Positions 8,122-20,312 of a stretch of 64,000 nucleotides of DNA are shown in pieces; the stretch's first letter is position 1, and each line of letters begins with the position of its first letter. Source of the stretch: Acidiferrobacteraceae bacterium. Lineage in GTDB: Bacteria > Pseudomonadota > Gammaproteobacteria > Arenicellales > UBA868. The stretch covers positions 53,831 through 117,830 of the forward strand of contig PBJL01000033.1 in NCBI GenBank assembly GCA_002721105.1, given 5' to 3'. A program made the translations under genes and the position numbers. The notes beneath the pieces are model-generated. The model did no database searches. It saw only the letters and a program-made list of their open reading frames with translations, and was not told the origin of the DNA.

Positions 8122-9450
8122 TTGACTTCAGCATCATCATTGTGGGCTCTGTGCTTAGGCAGGCTTGAGCACGAATTGCCGGAAAATCAATTCAACACCT
8201 GGATCCGCCCTCTTCAAGCTGTTCTGGAGAGCGGCCAATTGACCCTACTAGCCCCAAACCGGTTCGTTAAAGATAGAATTGAAAAAGACTATCTTGATGA
8301 TATCGTTAGGCTAGTAAAAACGCTTGCAACCGGCAAGGTAGCAATCAGTGTTGGTGTTGGCGGAGAACAATTATCTTCTCCTCGCTCAAACTTAACTGCG
8401 CAGAAAACAAACCCTCAGCAGCCTCGTTTCGACGGTCGCTTGAACCCCGCTTTCTCTTTTGAAACTCACGTAGAAGGAAAGTCCAATCAATTAGCTAGGG
8501 CGGCCGCAAAACAAGTGGGCGAGAATCCTGGTCGTGCATACAACCCTCTCTTCCTTTATGGTGGCGTAGGATTAGGGAAAACCCACTTAATGCAGGCGGC
8601 CGGCAACTTAATTAAAGAGTCCGACCCCACTTCTAAAGTGGTCTATGTTCACTCGGAAAGGTTTGTCGCTGACATGGTTAAGGCGTTGCAGCACAATGCT
8701 ATTAATGATTTTAAGCGTTATTACCGATCTCTTGATGCCTTACTAATTGATGATATCCAATTTTTTGCTGGCAAAAGCCACTCGCAAGAGGAGTTTTTCC
8801 ATACTTTCAACACCTTGTTAGATGGTCAACGGCAGGTAGTTATTACTAGCGATCGCTTTCCAAGGGAGATTGGAGGGGTTCAAGAAAGGCTGATTTCACG
8901 ATTCGGAAGCGGTTTAACGGTTCCCATTGACCCGCCGGAGCTAGAGACTAGGGTTGCTATATTAAAGAACAAGGCGGAACAGAAAGCAGTGGATCTGCCG
9001 GAAGAAGTGGCTTTTTTTGTGGCAAGGCAGATTAGATCCAATGTTAGGGAGTTAGAGGGCGCCCTACACCGCATAGTAGCTAGCGCAGGATTTACTGGGC
9101 GACCGATTGATTTAGTTTTGGTGAGAGAAGCTCTGCGCGATCTGTTGGTGTTTCAAGAGCGCCAGGTCACGGTCCAAAATATTCAAAAAACTGTAGCAGA
9201 ATACTTTAAGATACGGGTTTCCGACCTTCACTCTCGGCAGCGGACGAGACGGATTGTGCGACCACGCCAAATAGCAATGTCGCTCACAAAGGAGCTGACC
9301 TCGATGAGCCTGCCAGAGATTGGTGATGCGTTTGGCGGCAGGGATCACACCACCGTGCTCCACGCGCAACGAAAGGTTGAAGGGTTGGTCGGAACTGACA
9401 GCAAGACAAAAGAAGACTATTTAAACCTGCAAAGGTTATTAGGGGGATAA
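8122..9450 (+). CDS. dnaA: chromosomal replication initiator protein DnaA
   Basis: DnaA binds DnaA boxes, melts the origin with ATP and loads the DnaB helicase. The 442-residue protein has the four-domain layout. Domain I (about 1-80) starts [22 protein letters not shown] short linker follows to about 110. The AAA+ domain has Walker [10 protein letters not shown], Walker [10 protein letters not shown] and sensor segments. The C-terminal DNA-binding helix-turn-helix includes the signature [11 protein letters not shown]. The TTG start at 8122 is chosen because it matches the family N-terminus and no ATG lies nearby upstream. At 442 residues it is slightly shorter than the E. coli protein (467), mainly in the linker. 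DnaA boxes lie on both sides of the gene. Confidence 0.98.
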   Translation: MTSASSLWALCLGRLEHELPENQFNTWIRPLQAVLESGQLTLLAPNRFVKDRIEKDYLDDIVRLVKTLATGKVAISVGVGGEQLSSPRSNLTAQKTNPQQPRFDGRLNPAFSFETHVEGKSNQLARAAAKQVGENPGRAYNPLFLYGGVGLGKTHLMQAAGNLIKESDPTSKVVYVHSERFVADMVKALQHNAINDFKRYYRSLDALLIDDIQFFAGKSHSQEEFFHTFNTLLDGQRQVVITSDRFPREIGGVQERLISRFGSGLTVPIDPPELETRVAILKNKAEQKAVDLPEEVAFFVARQIRSNVRELEGALHRIVASAGFTGRPIDLVLVREALRDLLVFQERQVTVQNIQKTVAEYFKIRVSDLHSRQRTRRIVRPRQIAMSLTKELTSMSLPEIGDAFGGRDHTTVLHAQRKVEGLVGTDSKTKEDYLNLQRLLGG

Positions 9451-9634
9451 TTTGTGTATAAAATACGCTGTTCGTGGGCTTGCCCTGCCGATCTTATTGT
9501 TATCCCCGCCCGTCAACAGATAATTACTTTTTTTATCCACAACGAGAGACGCCACATATAACTGAAAAAAATGATTTTTTTGCTTTTTTTTGCTTATCCA
9601 CAGGACTAGTTAACACTATAAAACTTTATTACTT
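9451..9634 (+). other. dnaA-dnaN intergenic region with DnaA boxes, possible second origin element
   Basis: The 184 bp between dnaA and dnaN hold two perfect DnaA boxes, TTATCCACA at 9533-9541 and 9594-9602. They are opposite in orientation to the pair upstream of dnaA. A weaker TTATCCCCG lies at about 9499-9507. Between the two perfect boxes is a very AT-rich tract with long A and T runs (about 9565-9593), a good candidate for an unwinding element. Boxes on both sides of dnaA suggest a bipartite origin of the kind known in several bacteria. Confidence 0.65.
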
Positions 9635-10747
9635 ATGAAATTTCAACTTAAACGAGATGACGCCATAAATCCGTTGGCCCTAACAACGGGCGTGGTGGAG
9701 CGAAGACAAACACTCCCTATTTTATCCAACATTCTTTTAGAAACCATAGACACCGGGGTCTTGCGGCTAATTGGCACAGACTTAGAGGTAGAAACGCAAA
9801 TCGAAATACCCGTCGATATGGATGGCCTGATCGCCGGCAAATCGACCGTAAGCGCCCGTAAACTGTTAGATATTTGTCGCGCCCTTCCGGAGGGGTCTCT
9901 TTTGAAAATATCTCAGCAACAGAGCAAAGTGAACATCCAGTGTGGCAACAGCCGATTCAGCTTGCAATCACTGCCGGCAGAGGACTTTCCTCGGTTAGAT
10001 GACACAGAGCGATGGGAAGAAAGAGTGAGGCTCAACCAAGGCGCACTACGAGCACTACTTGATAAAACCTCTTTTTCAATGGCCCACCAAGACGTGCGGT
10101 TTTTCTTGAACGGCGTTTTGCTCGAACTGAGCGAAACCGAACTTGCGGCAGTAGCGACCGATGGCCACCGCTTAGCGCGCAGCGCGATGTTGTTGAGCGA
10201 GCCCATAACGTCTTCACGCCAAGCTATTGTTCCAAGAAAGGCGGCCCAAGAGCTTAACAGGTTTTTGGACAACACAGATGACCCAGTAACGGTAGAAATG
10301 AACCCCAGCCACCTTAGGTTTAGCCGAGCAGGGGCGGTATTAACCACTAAAGTAATAGATGGGAAATTCCCTGACTATCGCTCGGTAGTAGAGCAAAACC
10401 TCACAAGAACCGTGCTGGCAGATCGGGTGGAGCTTTATGAGGTGTTGGCTCGAACGGCGGTTCTAACCAACGAAAAATACCGAGGAATTCGTATGGAGGT
10501 TGAAAGCGGAGGCCTTAAGGTTACCGCGCACAACCCGGACCAAGAAGAGGCTAGTGATCAAATAGCAGTCGACTATAGTGGCGAGAAAATAGAAATCGGG
10601 TTTAATGTGGCTTATTTAATGGACGCTATTCGGGCAATTCACGAAGAAAAAATAGAGATTCTTTTGGAGGACGAAAATAGCGGGTGTCTTTTAAGGGGCC
10701 CCGGGGTTGAAAATACCCAATACTTGATTATGCCGATGCGCCTTTAG
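9635..10747 (+). CDS. dnaN: DNA polymerase III beta sliding clamp
   Basis: DnaN is the ring-shaped processivity clamp of the replicative polymerase and a docking site for other repair and replication proteins. The 370-residue product starts MKFQLKRDDAINPLALTTGVV and has the three repeated clamp domains of about 120 residues. Typical blocks are RRQTLPILSNILLE, AVATDGHRLARS at the domain 1/2 boundary and the C-terminal YLIMPMRL. Length is typical (366 in E. coli). It follows dnaA after the second box-bearing region. In most relatives recF comes next; here a parS site and gyrB follow directly. Confidence 0.98.
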   Translation: MKFQLKRDDAINPLALTTGVVERRQTLPILSNILLETIDTGVLRLIGTDLEVETQIEIPVDMDGLIAGKSTVSARKLLDICRALPEGSLLKISQQQSKVNIQCGNSRFSLQSLPAEDFPRLDDTERWEERVRLNQGALRALLDKTSFSMAHQDVRFFLNGVLLELSETELAAVATDGHRLARSAMLLSEPITSSRQAIVPRKAAQELNRFLDNTDDPVTVEMNPSHLRFSRAGAVLTTKVIDGKFPDYRSVVEQNLTRTVLADRVELYEVLARTAVLTNEKYRGIRMEVESGGLKVTAHNPDQEEASDQIAVDYSGEKIEIGFNVAYLMDAIRAIHEEKIEILLEDENSGCLLRGPGVENTQYLIMPMRL

Positions 10748-10777
10748 TGCCCATAACGCGCCACAGGTTAACGAAAG

Positions 10778-10793
10778 TGTTCCACGTGGAACA
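10778..10793. promoter_or_regulatory. parS centromere site (ParB binding)
   Basis: The 16-bp perfect palindrome TGTTCCACGTGGAACA lies 31 bp after dnaN and about 80 bp before gyrB. It matches the chromosomal parS consensus, in the form used in Pseudomonas. ParB loads here and spreads, directing origin segregation with ParA. parA and parB commonly lie just beyond mnmG and rsmG, outside the left edge of this window. I did not notice a second perfect copy elsewhere in the 64 kb, but I could not search exhaustively. Confidence 0.93.
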
Positions 10794-10875
10794 CCAGACC
10801 CCCCGCAACTCAATAAATGCCGAAAAACCGCGAAAAATGCTATAATTAAAGCAATCTCCCCACATAGGTTACTAA

Positions 10876-13287
<2,412 letters not shown>

Positions 13288-13308
13288 TAAGCATTATTTA
13301 TCAAATAC

Positions 13309-13695
13309 TTAATGAAGGGTTCGAGGCGCCGATAAAACGAACTCCGGAATAGTCGTATCAAACTCTTGACCGTCTTCAGCAATCATTTGGTAGCTGCCGT
13401 GCATAGTTCCAACAGGGGTTTCAATGACTGCGCCACTTGTGTAACGAAAACCCTCGCCGGGCTTCAAGACTGGCTGTTCCCCCACCACGCCCTCACCGCG
13501 AACCTCCTCGATCTGGCTATCGGCGTTTGTAATCACCCAATGCCTAGATAGAAGTTGCGCGGATATTGATCCGCGATTAAAAAGGGTTATTGTATAAGCA
13601 AAAACAAACCTATCTTCGTCCGGCTCGGAGTGTTCGGCGACGTAGGTCGTTTCGACTGAAACCTCTATATCATAGGCGTTTGTCAATGAGCTCAT
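13309..13695 (-). CDS. apaG: ApaG family protein (Co2+/Mg2+ efflux-linked domain)
   Basis: ApaG is a small beta-sandwich protein whose biochemical role is still unclear; mutants affect divalent-cation phenotypes. The 128-residue product matches the family across its length, with [50 protein letters not shown] and [15 protein letters not shown] chose ATG 13695 because a GGGGA lies 3-7 nt upstream and the length then matches relatives (about 125). The frame continues to 13767 but those residues do not look conserved. In E. coli apaG lies beside ksgA; here it is convergent with gyrB, while pdxA-ksgA sit 22 kb away without it. Confidence 0.95.
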   Translation of the reverse strand: MSSLTNAYDIEVSVETTYVAEHSEPDEDRFVFAYTITLFNRGSISAQLLSRHWVITNADSQIEEVRGEGVVGEQPVLKPGEGFRYTSGAVIETPVGTMHGSYQMIAEDGQEFDTTIPEFVLSAPRTLH

Positions 13696-13812
13696 AATTC
13701 CCCGGTCAATCAATTTGCCAAGCAGTATAAAGCGTAGGCTTATTTTAATCGACCGGTAGTGTAGCAAATTTGAACAATGAGTTTTTAAAATGGGTTCAAT
13801 CTTTTGTATTAA

Positions 13813-14601
13813 TTAATCACTAAAAAGCACATCTTCTTCCCTAACAGAGAGCTGATTTGATTTCTCCTCCATGTCGTGAATTTGATTCAACCGGTTTTGT
13901 CTAAATGTTGCTTTCAGAAACGAGTAAGAGTCTACTTGTAGGCTCATCAACGAATCCAAAGGAAGCAGCTGTGCCCTTAAATCAATAGCATGTAGGGTGC
14001 GGAAGCTTGCGTGTAGCAGACCATAACGTCCGCCGCCTAAATAGGGCTCGTCAGACACAAGAAGAAGAGGATCTGTGATGAATAGCGCGGGCAGTTTGCC
14101 AAACGTGTCGCGGAGCGTGCTCGGCCCTAGAATTGGTAGAACCAAGTATGGCCCGCTTGGCATGCCCCAAAGAGCGAGAGTTTGGCCATAATCTTCAGTG
14201 TGATATGGCAGCCCCAGCGGAGTTGCCAAATCAAGCAAACCCAACAGGCCTAGCGTTGTGTTTATCGCAAAACGGGCCCCATCATTTACTGCCTGCTTCC
14301 CTTTTCCTTGTAAAATATCATTTACAATGGTGGTGGGCTCGCCGAGATTCCTGAAAAAATTGTTAATACTAAGTCGAACTGGCAACGGCAACCTTTTTCG
14401 ATAAATCTTGGCAATAGGCTTGAAGGTGGTTTGATCAATTGCTTGATTGAAGCCATGCAATGCTCTGTTTGTGCTTTCCAGAGGGTCGTTTAGAGGCTCA
14501 GCGGCAAGGCCGCCGCCTGCTAACTTTGGAGCACAGCCTGTAGTGGTTAGGCTAACGGAAAGCGCCAAAACGAAATAGCAGAATCGAAGATTAGAGGCCA
14601 T
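13813..14601 (-). CDS. mlaA: MlaA family phospholipid-transport lipoprotein
   Basis: MlaA (VacJ) sits in the outer membrane and removes misplaced phospholipids from the outer leaflet, handing them to the Mla pathway. The 262-residue product has a lipoprotein signal with lipobox TTGC (Cys23). The conserved VacJ domain follows: DPLESTNRALHGFNQAID, the FFRNLGEPTTIVNDILQGK block, NTTLGLLGLLDLA, YHTEDYGQTLALWGMPSGPYLVLPILGPSTLRD (in two adjacent blocks) and a C-terminal tail of about 60 residues. The other mla genes are not next to it, as is common. It is divergent from the Omp85 barrel gene across about 200 bp, which may carry promoters for both. Confidence 0.95.
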   Translation of the reverse strand: MASNLRFCYFVLALSVSLTTTGCAPKLAGGGLAAEPLNDPLESTNRALHGFNQAIDQTTFKPIAKIYRKRLPLPVRLSINNFFRNLGEPTTIVNDILQGKGKQAVNDGARFAINTTLGLLGLLDLATPLGLPYHTEDYGQTLALWGMPSGPYLVLPILGPSTLRDTFGKLPALFITDPLLLVSDEPYLGGGRYGLLHASFRTLHAIDLRAQLLPLDSLMSLQVDSYSFLKATFRQNRLNQIHDMEEKSNQLSVREEDVLFSD

Positions 14602-14797
14602 TATTGATGTCCTGGAAGAGCTCTTTCGAGACGCCTGTGTTTAAAAACAAAACGAATGCTTCTGGGACAACTTCAGAGCGGGCACGATATTGGGTCGAAA
14701 ATTTGCCAATAGATTACACCCCTGACTCGACCATCCGGGCTGCCCCGTTAACACACACGCAACTCGCCCGAAACCGGCTTCGAGAAGACGCTTCCCT

Positions 14798-16078
14798 GTG
14801 ATGAAGAGCGGCCAGGGTGTTCTTGTCGTTTTGTTGTGGCTCATCAGCTTACCAGCTTTAGCTATAACCTACAAACTAGAGCAGATTTCAATATCGGGGA
14901 ATGATACCACGCACGCTGAGGTTATCTTGAAAGAGCTGGGCTTTTCAGCCGGTGAAACGATTGACCATAACGATATAGCCCTAGCAAGAAAAATGCTTAT
15001 GTCGCTAGGGCTATTCCGTTCGGTGAAAACAAGCCTTTATCCGGCCGGCGATGCCTATAGGTTGCTGATTAAGGTAAAAGAAAAGATATTTTTTGTTCCT
15101 GTTCCCATCATGAATATCAGCGGTGATGGAGACCGGACATATGGAATTACCGCTAGAAATGATAATTTTCTCGGCCTCAACCAAGAGTTTAAGGCGTCGT
15201 TACGGCGCAAGGATTACCATAAGGCGGATATAGAATACGAAAATCGCCTTGAGTTGCTATATCGGGCGCCTAAGGCTTTGGTCCAAACGGCTGACATTGA
15301 GCTAGGTTTTTACTCGGAACGCGTTCGCTTGGATGAGCGTCGTGGCCGACTGAGCGGGCAATATCAAAGAGCCCTCACCAGTAGCCGTTTTTTGGTATCA
15401 GCCCCAATACCGCGAGAGACTATGATCGCCGAAACATGGTCGGTTTCGTTGGGCTTTGAGCGCCAAACATATGACCACTGGCTAATTTCGGGTGACCCAG
15501 GCTTATTTTTTGACACTGAGGCGCTTACATTGATAGTCGGCGTTAGGAACAGCAATCTTGAACTGTTGTCAGGCTGGCGAAAAGGCTGGGAATACGGCTA
15601 TGACATAAGGCGGACTGTAAGCGATGGTAACGAAACTTATCAAAGCCAAGGCTTTTTTAAAAATTACCGTCATGGGTTTCTTCTAGATTTCTTACAAGTT
15701 AACAGCCGCGCTCACTTTGGCTGGTGCTCAGGTTCAATTTTCGGTGATCCCTGTTTTGGTTTGGGCGGTGACTCGACGATCCGGGGCGTTACAAGGAGCT
15801 CAGTAGAGGGCAATTCTTTCATATTAGGCAACATACAGCTTTTAACCCCTCTGCAGCCAGGCAATAAACTAATCAAAGGAACCGTTTTTGCAGACCTCGG
15901 AATGACCACGCCGGAAAAAGCCGAAAATCGTAAAGACAATTTAGTGGTTGGTTTTGGGGTTGGGTTGGTGTGGAAGTTGCGGTGGTTTGTGCGAACAGAC
16001 ATTCGACTGGAAGTAGCTAGAGGCGTCCGCAAGCAGGACAAAACCCGCCTATACGGCGCGACATCGCTGTTATTTTAG
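14798..16078 (+). CDS. small Omp85 family barrel protein with one POTRA domain
   Basis: The 426-residue product has a signal peptide (residues 1-22, ending LPALA). A single POTRA-like domain follows at about 23-97 (YKLEQISISGNDTTHAEVIL... GLFRSVKTSLYP). The rest, about 320 residues, alternates as transmembrane beta strands. It contains a loop resembling the family VRGY/F motif (GGDSTIRGVTRSS) and ends with the aromatic signature GATSLLF typical of barrels recognised by BamA. BamA has five POTRA domains and TamA three, so this is neither. It could secrete or insert a specific partner, or act with the neighbouring MlaA and TolC-like proteins, but nothing in the sequence identifies a substrate. 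The only cysteine pair (WCSGSIFGDPCF) could form an extracellular disulfide. Confidence 0.8.
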   Translation: MMKSGQGVLVVLLWLISLPALAITYKLEQISISGNDTTHAEVILKELGFSAGETIDHNDIALARKMLMSLGLFRSVKTSLYPAGDAYRLLIKVKEKIFFVPVPIMNISGDGDRTYGITARNDNFLGLNQEFKASLRRKDYHKADIEYENRLELLYRAPKALVQTADIELGFYSERVRLDERRGRLSGQYQRALTSSRFLVSAPIPRETMIAETWSVSLGFERQTYDHWLISGDPGLFFDTEALTLIVGVRNSNLELLSGWRKGWEYGYDIRRTVSDGNETYQSQGFFKNYRHGFLLDFLQVNSRAHFGWCSGSIFGDPCFGLGGDSTIRGVTRSSVEGNSFILGNIQLLTPLQPGNKLIKGTVFADLGMTTPEKAENRKDNLVVGFGVGLVWKLRWFVRTDIRLEVARGVRKQDKTRLYGATSLLF

Positions 16079-16135
16079 AAAGGCAAACGTAAAAATAACA
16101 TGTTGCTTGCTTCAGCCGCCAATTTTGTTGTTGCG

Positions 16136-17731
16136 CTATTCTAGTAGCGCACTAATTCGGCGAATGTCATCGGCGGTTAGGTCGCCGACCAATGCTTCTA
16201 GCTCAAGAGTTTCTAGGATAAAGTCGTATCGTTCTTTGAGGTGATTAAATTGGGCTAGAAATAAATCTCGCCGACCATCTAAAACCTCAGTAACTGTATT
16301 GATGCCGGCCGCTAGCCCACCTTCTTTAGCTTGCAAAGCGCTTTGTTTTGACCTAACTGCGCCAGCTAACGCGTCAATTCTTCGAAGACGGCTGTTGATG
16401 GACAAGAAGGCGCCCCGAGCTTGAATTTGAATTTCCCGCCGACTAGCTTCGAAATTGGCATACGCAGCCTCGAGATTCAAATCCGCCTCTTTTATTTGAG
16501 ATCTCATCAACCCTCCCTTCAAAAGGGGCACCGAGAGCCGCAAAGTCAGCGCTGTTTGTGTAGTATTTTTTTTCTCAGTATCCGTAAAAGAGGTTGTTAG
16601 CGATGCCCCTAATGTAGGAAAGCGAGCCGCTCTTTTTTTCTCGGCCTCAAGCCTCACAACCGACAGATTGTGTTTCTCGGCCAAAAGCTTGAAATTATTA
16701 GCAAGCGCTGCCTCAACCCAGGCACCCGGATTATTTGGCAAAGGCTGGCCTAAGCTCGTTTTTGATCCTAGCCTCAAGAGTCGCCCAGTTTCATTGCCAG
16801 TCAAAAGCGTTAGAGCTTGTTTGACATCATCTAAAAGCTTAGTCGCCTCAATTCCATCGGCAATGGCGCCTTCATACATCGCTTCCGCATCAAAAAGGTC
16901 AGTCCGTGTCCCAATTCCGGCATTAAGCCGCTCTGTAGCCAGGCCAAGCCGCCTGCTTGCTAGCTCCTGAGTTTTCTCAGATAAAATTAAGTTGTCAGCC
17001 ATGCTAAGCACAGAAAAATAAGCCCTGGCGGCCCGAAGAATTAGATCTTGTTCTGAGGCGCGATAATCGGCATCAGCCATAGAGACCCGGTATTTGGCTT
17101 GATCGAGGGCAATAGAGGCCGAGGAATTGTATAGGCTCTGAGTTGCCGATATAGAAGTGCGCAACGAATCACTATCTTTGAAGTCATCGTCGTATGTGCG
17201 GGTCAAATCGCTCCCGAAGGTAAGTTGGGGTCGCAGCGTAGCGCGGGCCTGAGGAACTGCTTGCGCTGCTGCGGTATGGCGTATTCGTTGAGCCGCGAAA
17301 ACGGGGTCGTTGGCCCGCGCTTCGGAAAAGACAGCCCAGAGGTCAGCCCCTTTTAAAGCCTCCAAGTCATCGAACTCGTCGTTAAGGTCTACGGTTGGGG
17401 GCGGCTCCTCAATATCCTGAACAATTGAAGTTTCCGTCGGCGAAGCGATAGGCCCAGGCTCTACGACTACTTGTTTTAGTACGGGCGCCGAAGAGACAGG
17501 TATTTGCAGTGTTTGACCGACGACTATTAGCGCATCACTTCCTAGATTATTTAGGTTTATTAGGCCCTTACAGGCCACGGAAAACTTTTGGGCGATTTCG
17601 CAGGCTGTGTCGCCGGCGACAACCGTATACTCTTGATCAGCGAAAGCCGCGGAACCCCAAGGCAGCGCTATCAAAGCAGCTGCAACCAAAACCGAGGCCA
17701 CAAAGCTTGTCAATGTTGAAGAAGCTCTCAA
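16136..17731 (-). CDS. TolC-family outer membrane efflux protein with N-terminal LysM domain
   Basis: TolC proteins form the outer-membrane duct of type I secretion and drug efflux machines. This 531-residue protein has a signal peptide (to about residue 31) and then a LysM domain at about 34-79 (EYTVVAGDTACEIAQKF... NNLGSDALIVVGQTLQIP), a peptidoglycan-binding module that normal TolC proteins lack. An acidic Pro/Glu linker follows, and then two TolC repeats. TolC features include FSEARANDPVFAAQR, SLYNSSASIALDQAKYRVS, TRTDLFDAEAMYEGAIADGIEAT and TEVLDGRRDLFLAQFNHLKERYDFI. The efflux part looks complete. No membrane-fusion or pump genes lie beside it, so it may serve several pumps. It lies 16 bp downstream of a Pcm-like gene, an arrangement seen for TolC in other Proteobacteria. 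Confidence 0.9.
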   Translation of the reverse strand: MRASSTLTSFVASVLVAAALIALPWGSAAFADQEYTVVAGDTACEIAQKFSVACKGLINLNNLGSDALIVVGQTLQIPVSSAPVLKQVVVEPGPIASPTETSIVQDIEEPPPTVDLNDEFDDLEALKGADLWAVFSEARANDPVFAAQRIRHTAAAQAVPQARATLRPQLTFGSDLTRTYDDDFKDSDSLRTSISATQSLYNSSASIALDQAKYRVSMADADYRASEQDLILRAARAYFSVLSMADNLILSEKTQELASRRLGLATERLNAGIGTRTDLFDAEAMYEGAIADGIEATKLLDDVKQALTLLTGNETGRLLRLGSKTSLGQPLPNNPGAWVEAALANNFKLLAEKHNLSVVRLEAEKKRAARFPTLGASLTTSFTDTEKKNTTQTALTLRLSVPLLKGGLMRSQIKEADLNLEAAYANFEASRREIQIQARGAFLSINSRLRRIDALAGAVRSKQSALQAKEGGLAAGINTVTEVLDGRRDLFLAQFNHLKERYDFILETLELEALVGDLTADDIRRISALLE

Positions 17732-17747
17732 AACTTTAATCTATCAA

Positions 17748-18401
17748 TCAAAAGCTAAATTTGCTTGGTTGTTCCGAGTTAGTTAGTGGGCGAACCACCG
17801 TGTCAAATAGAGACTTTATAACCCAGCCTTCGTTACTGTTATGTGAAAACATTTGTGCCTCCATCACTGGTTCTTGCCCAACTATAGCAATAAGCCTTCC
17901 TTTTGGTGCAAGGGCCTCAAGGTAGCTGTTAGGCAAACAGGCAACAGCGCCGGTCAAAACTATAACATCCCACTGATTTGCTGAAGGCCAACCTAGCCCT
18001 CCGTCGCCCTCGATTAGGCCTATGTTATTGATTTTATGGGAATTTAATCGGACGGTTGCTTGCTCAATGAACTCGGGATAGATATCAACGCTAGTAACAT
18101 GTTGTGAGCAACTAGCCAACAAGGCAGTAAAGTATCCGCTCCCAGTGCCAATCTCAAGAACTCGTTCCGTTTTTTGAGGAGACAGGGCTTGCAGAATTCG
18201 CGCTTCTATTTTTGGCTGCCACATTGTTTCATTTTTGCCAATTGGTAGATTTAGATCAGCAAAAGCCAATGCTCGTTGATTGGCAGACACAAAAAGGTCT
18301 CTAGGTATTGCTTCAAAAAGTTCCAGAACCCAGTTATCGGTTACGCCCCACGGGCGAATTTGTTGTTCAATCATATTGAAACGAGCCAGCTCAAGATCCA
18401 T
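17748..18401 (-). CDS. protein-L-isoaspartate O-methyltransferase-like protein
   Basis: The 217-residue product belongs to the Pcm family of SAM-dependent methyltransferases that repair isoaspartyl residues. It starts MDLELARFNMIEQQIRPWGV, a start common to the group encoded beside tolC in Proteobacteria. It has the family block FADLNLPIGKNETMWQPKIEARILQ (split here by the conserved P-I-G) and the SAM motif VLEIGTGSGYFTALLA, followed by VTSVDIYPEF and GDGGLGWPS. It is probably co-transcribed with the LysM-TolC gene. Whether this subgroup truly repairs isoaspartate is not established, so I leave the symbol empty. Confidence 0.88.
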   Translation of the reverse strand: MDLELARFNMIEQQIRPWGVTDNWVLELFEAIPRDLFVSANQRALAFADLNLPIGKNETMWQPKIEARILQALSPQKTERVLEIGTGSGYFTALLASCSQHVTSVDIYPEFIEQATVRLNSHKINNIGLIEGDGGLGWPSANQWDVIVLTGAVACLPNSYLEALAPKGRLIAIVGQEPVMEAQMFSHNSNEGWVIKSLFDTVVRPLTNSEQPSKFSF

Positions 18402-18712
18402 GGGTATAATGTCTTGGGGTGAGAGTGGAGCAGCAGTTTAGCACGCGTGAATTGCTCGTTGAGGGGGATTAGACAAATATTATTTTTAGGCAGGATAAAC
18501 TAGGCTTAACTAAACAGTCTTTATTAGTTATACCTAAGTCAATTATAATTCTTAGTGACGAATTTGGGGCAAACATAAATTGTGGAACATTGACCGTTTT
18601 GTGGGGTTTACCCTATACTGCGCGGCCGTTGGTCGTAAACCCAAAACAACGGCGCCGATGGGTGTTACGCTTCTGGCCTAAGGCGCCTAATCGAAGGTGG
18701 CGGATCGACCGA
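18402..18712 (+). promoter_or_regulatory. intergenic region with probable atp operon promoter
   Basis: This 311-bp region separates the Pcm-like gene (minus) from atpI (plus). A strong sigma-70-like promoter is visible, with -35 TTGACC at 18590-18595, an 18-bp spacer and -10 TATACT at 18614-18619. Transcription would start near 18626, giving an untranslated leader of about 85 nt before atpI. The part from 18460 to 18560 is AT-rich and may carry the promoter for the leftward pcm-tolC pair. An upstream in-frame extension of atpI into this leader does not resemble the family. Confidence 0.7.
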
Positions 18713-19977
<1,265 letters not shown>

Positions 19978-20039
19978 ATATAGGTGAAAATATTGTTAAC
20001 GATTTCAAGCTGATGTTTTTCTAAATATAGGAGAAAGTT

Positions 20040-20279
20040 ATGGGTATGGATATTGCTTTGCTGTACGTCGCTGGTGCAGCACTTCTTGGTATAGCAGGCT
20101 TTAGTATAGCGATAGGGGTCGGTATGTTGGGGGCTCGATTCTTGGAAGGAATTGCTAGACAGCCCGAGCTCTTGCCGATGTTGCGCAGCCAGTTCTTTAT
20201 CATCATGGGCTTGGTAGACGCAATACCAATTATTGGTGTGGCGATATCTCTTTATATTATGTTCGCCATTGTCGGCTGA
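20040..20279 (+). CDS. atpE: ATP synthase subunit c
   Basis: Subunit c forms the rotor ring of Fo. The 79-residue hairpin has two membrane helices (about 9-31 and 52-76) joined by the polar loop ARQPE. The ion-carrying carboxylate is Asp60 in GLVDAIPII, equivalent to Asp61 of E. coli. I see none of the extra polar ligands of sodium-type c subunits, which suggests a proton-driven enzyme. A good ribosome site (aggag) lies about 8 nt before ATG 20040, fitting the high expression this subunit needs. Confidence 0.97.
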   Translation: MGMDIALLYVAGAALLGIAGFSIAIGVGMLGARFLEGIARQPELLPMLRSQFFIIMGLVDAIPIIGVAISLYIMFAIVG

Positions 20280-20312
20280 GGCGCCTTATTCCACTTAACA
20301 TAAAAGATAATT

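Noticed and set aside
13288..13308. Inverted repeat TGATAA...TTATCA at the gyrB end as a terminator
   Set aside because: It is AT-only, has a 7-nt loop and no T run, so it is too weak to call.
14604..14801. A 65-codon plus-strand frame before the Omp85 gene
   Set aside because: No family features and no ribosome site; it occupies the expected promoter region between mlaA and the barrel gene.
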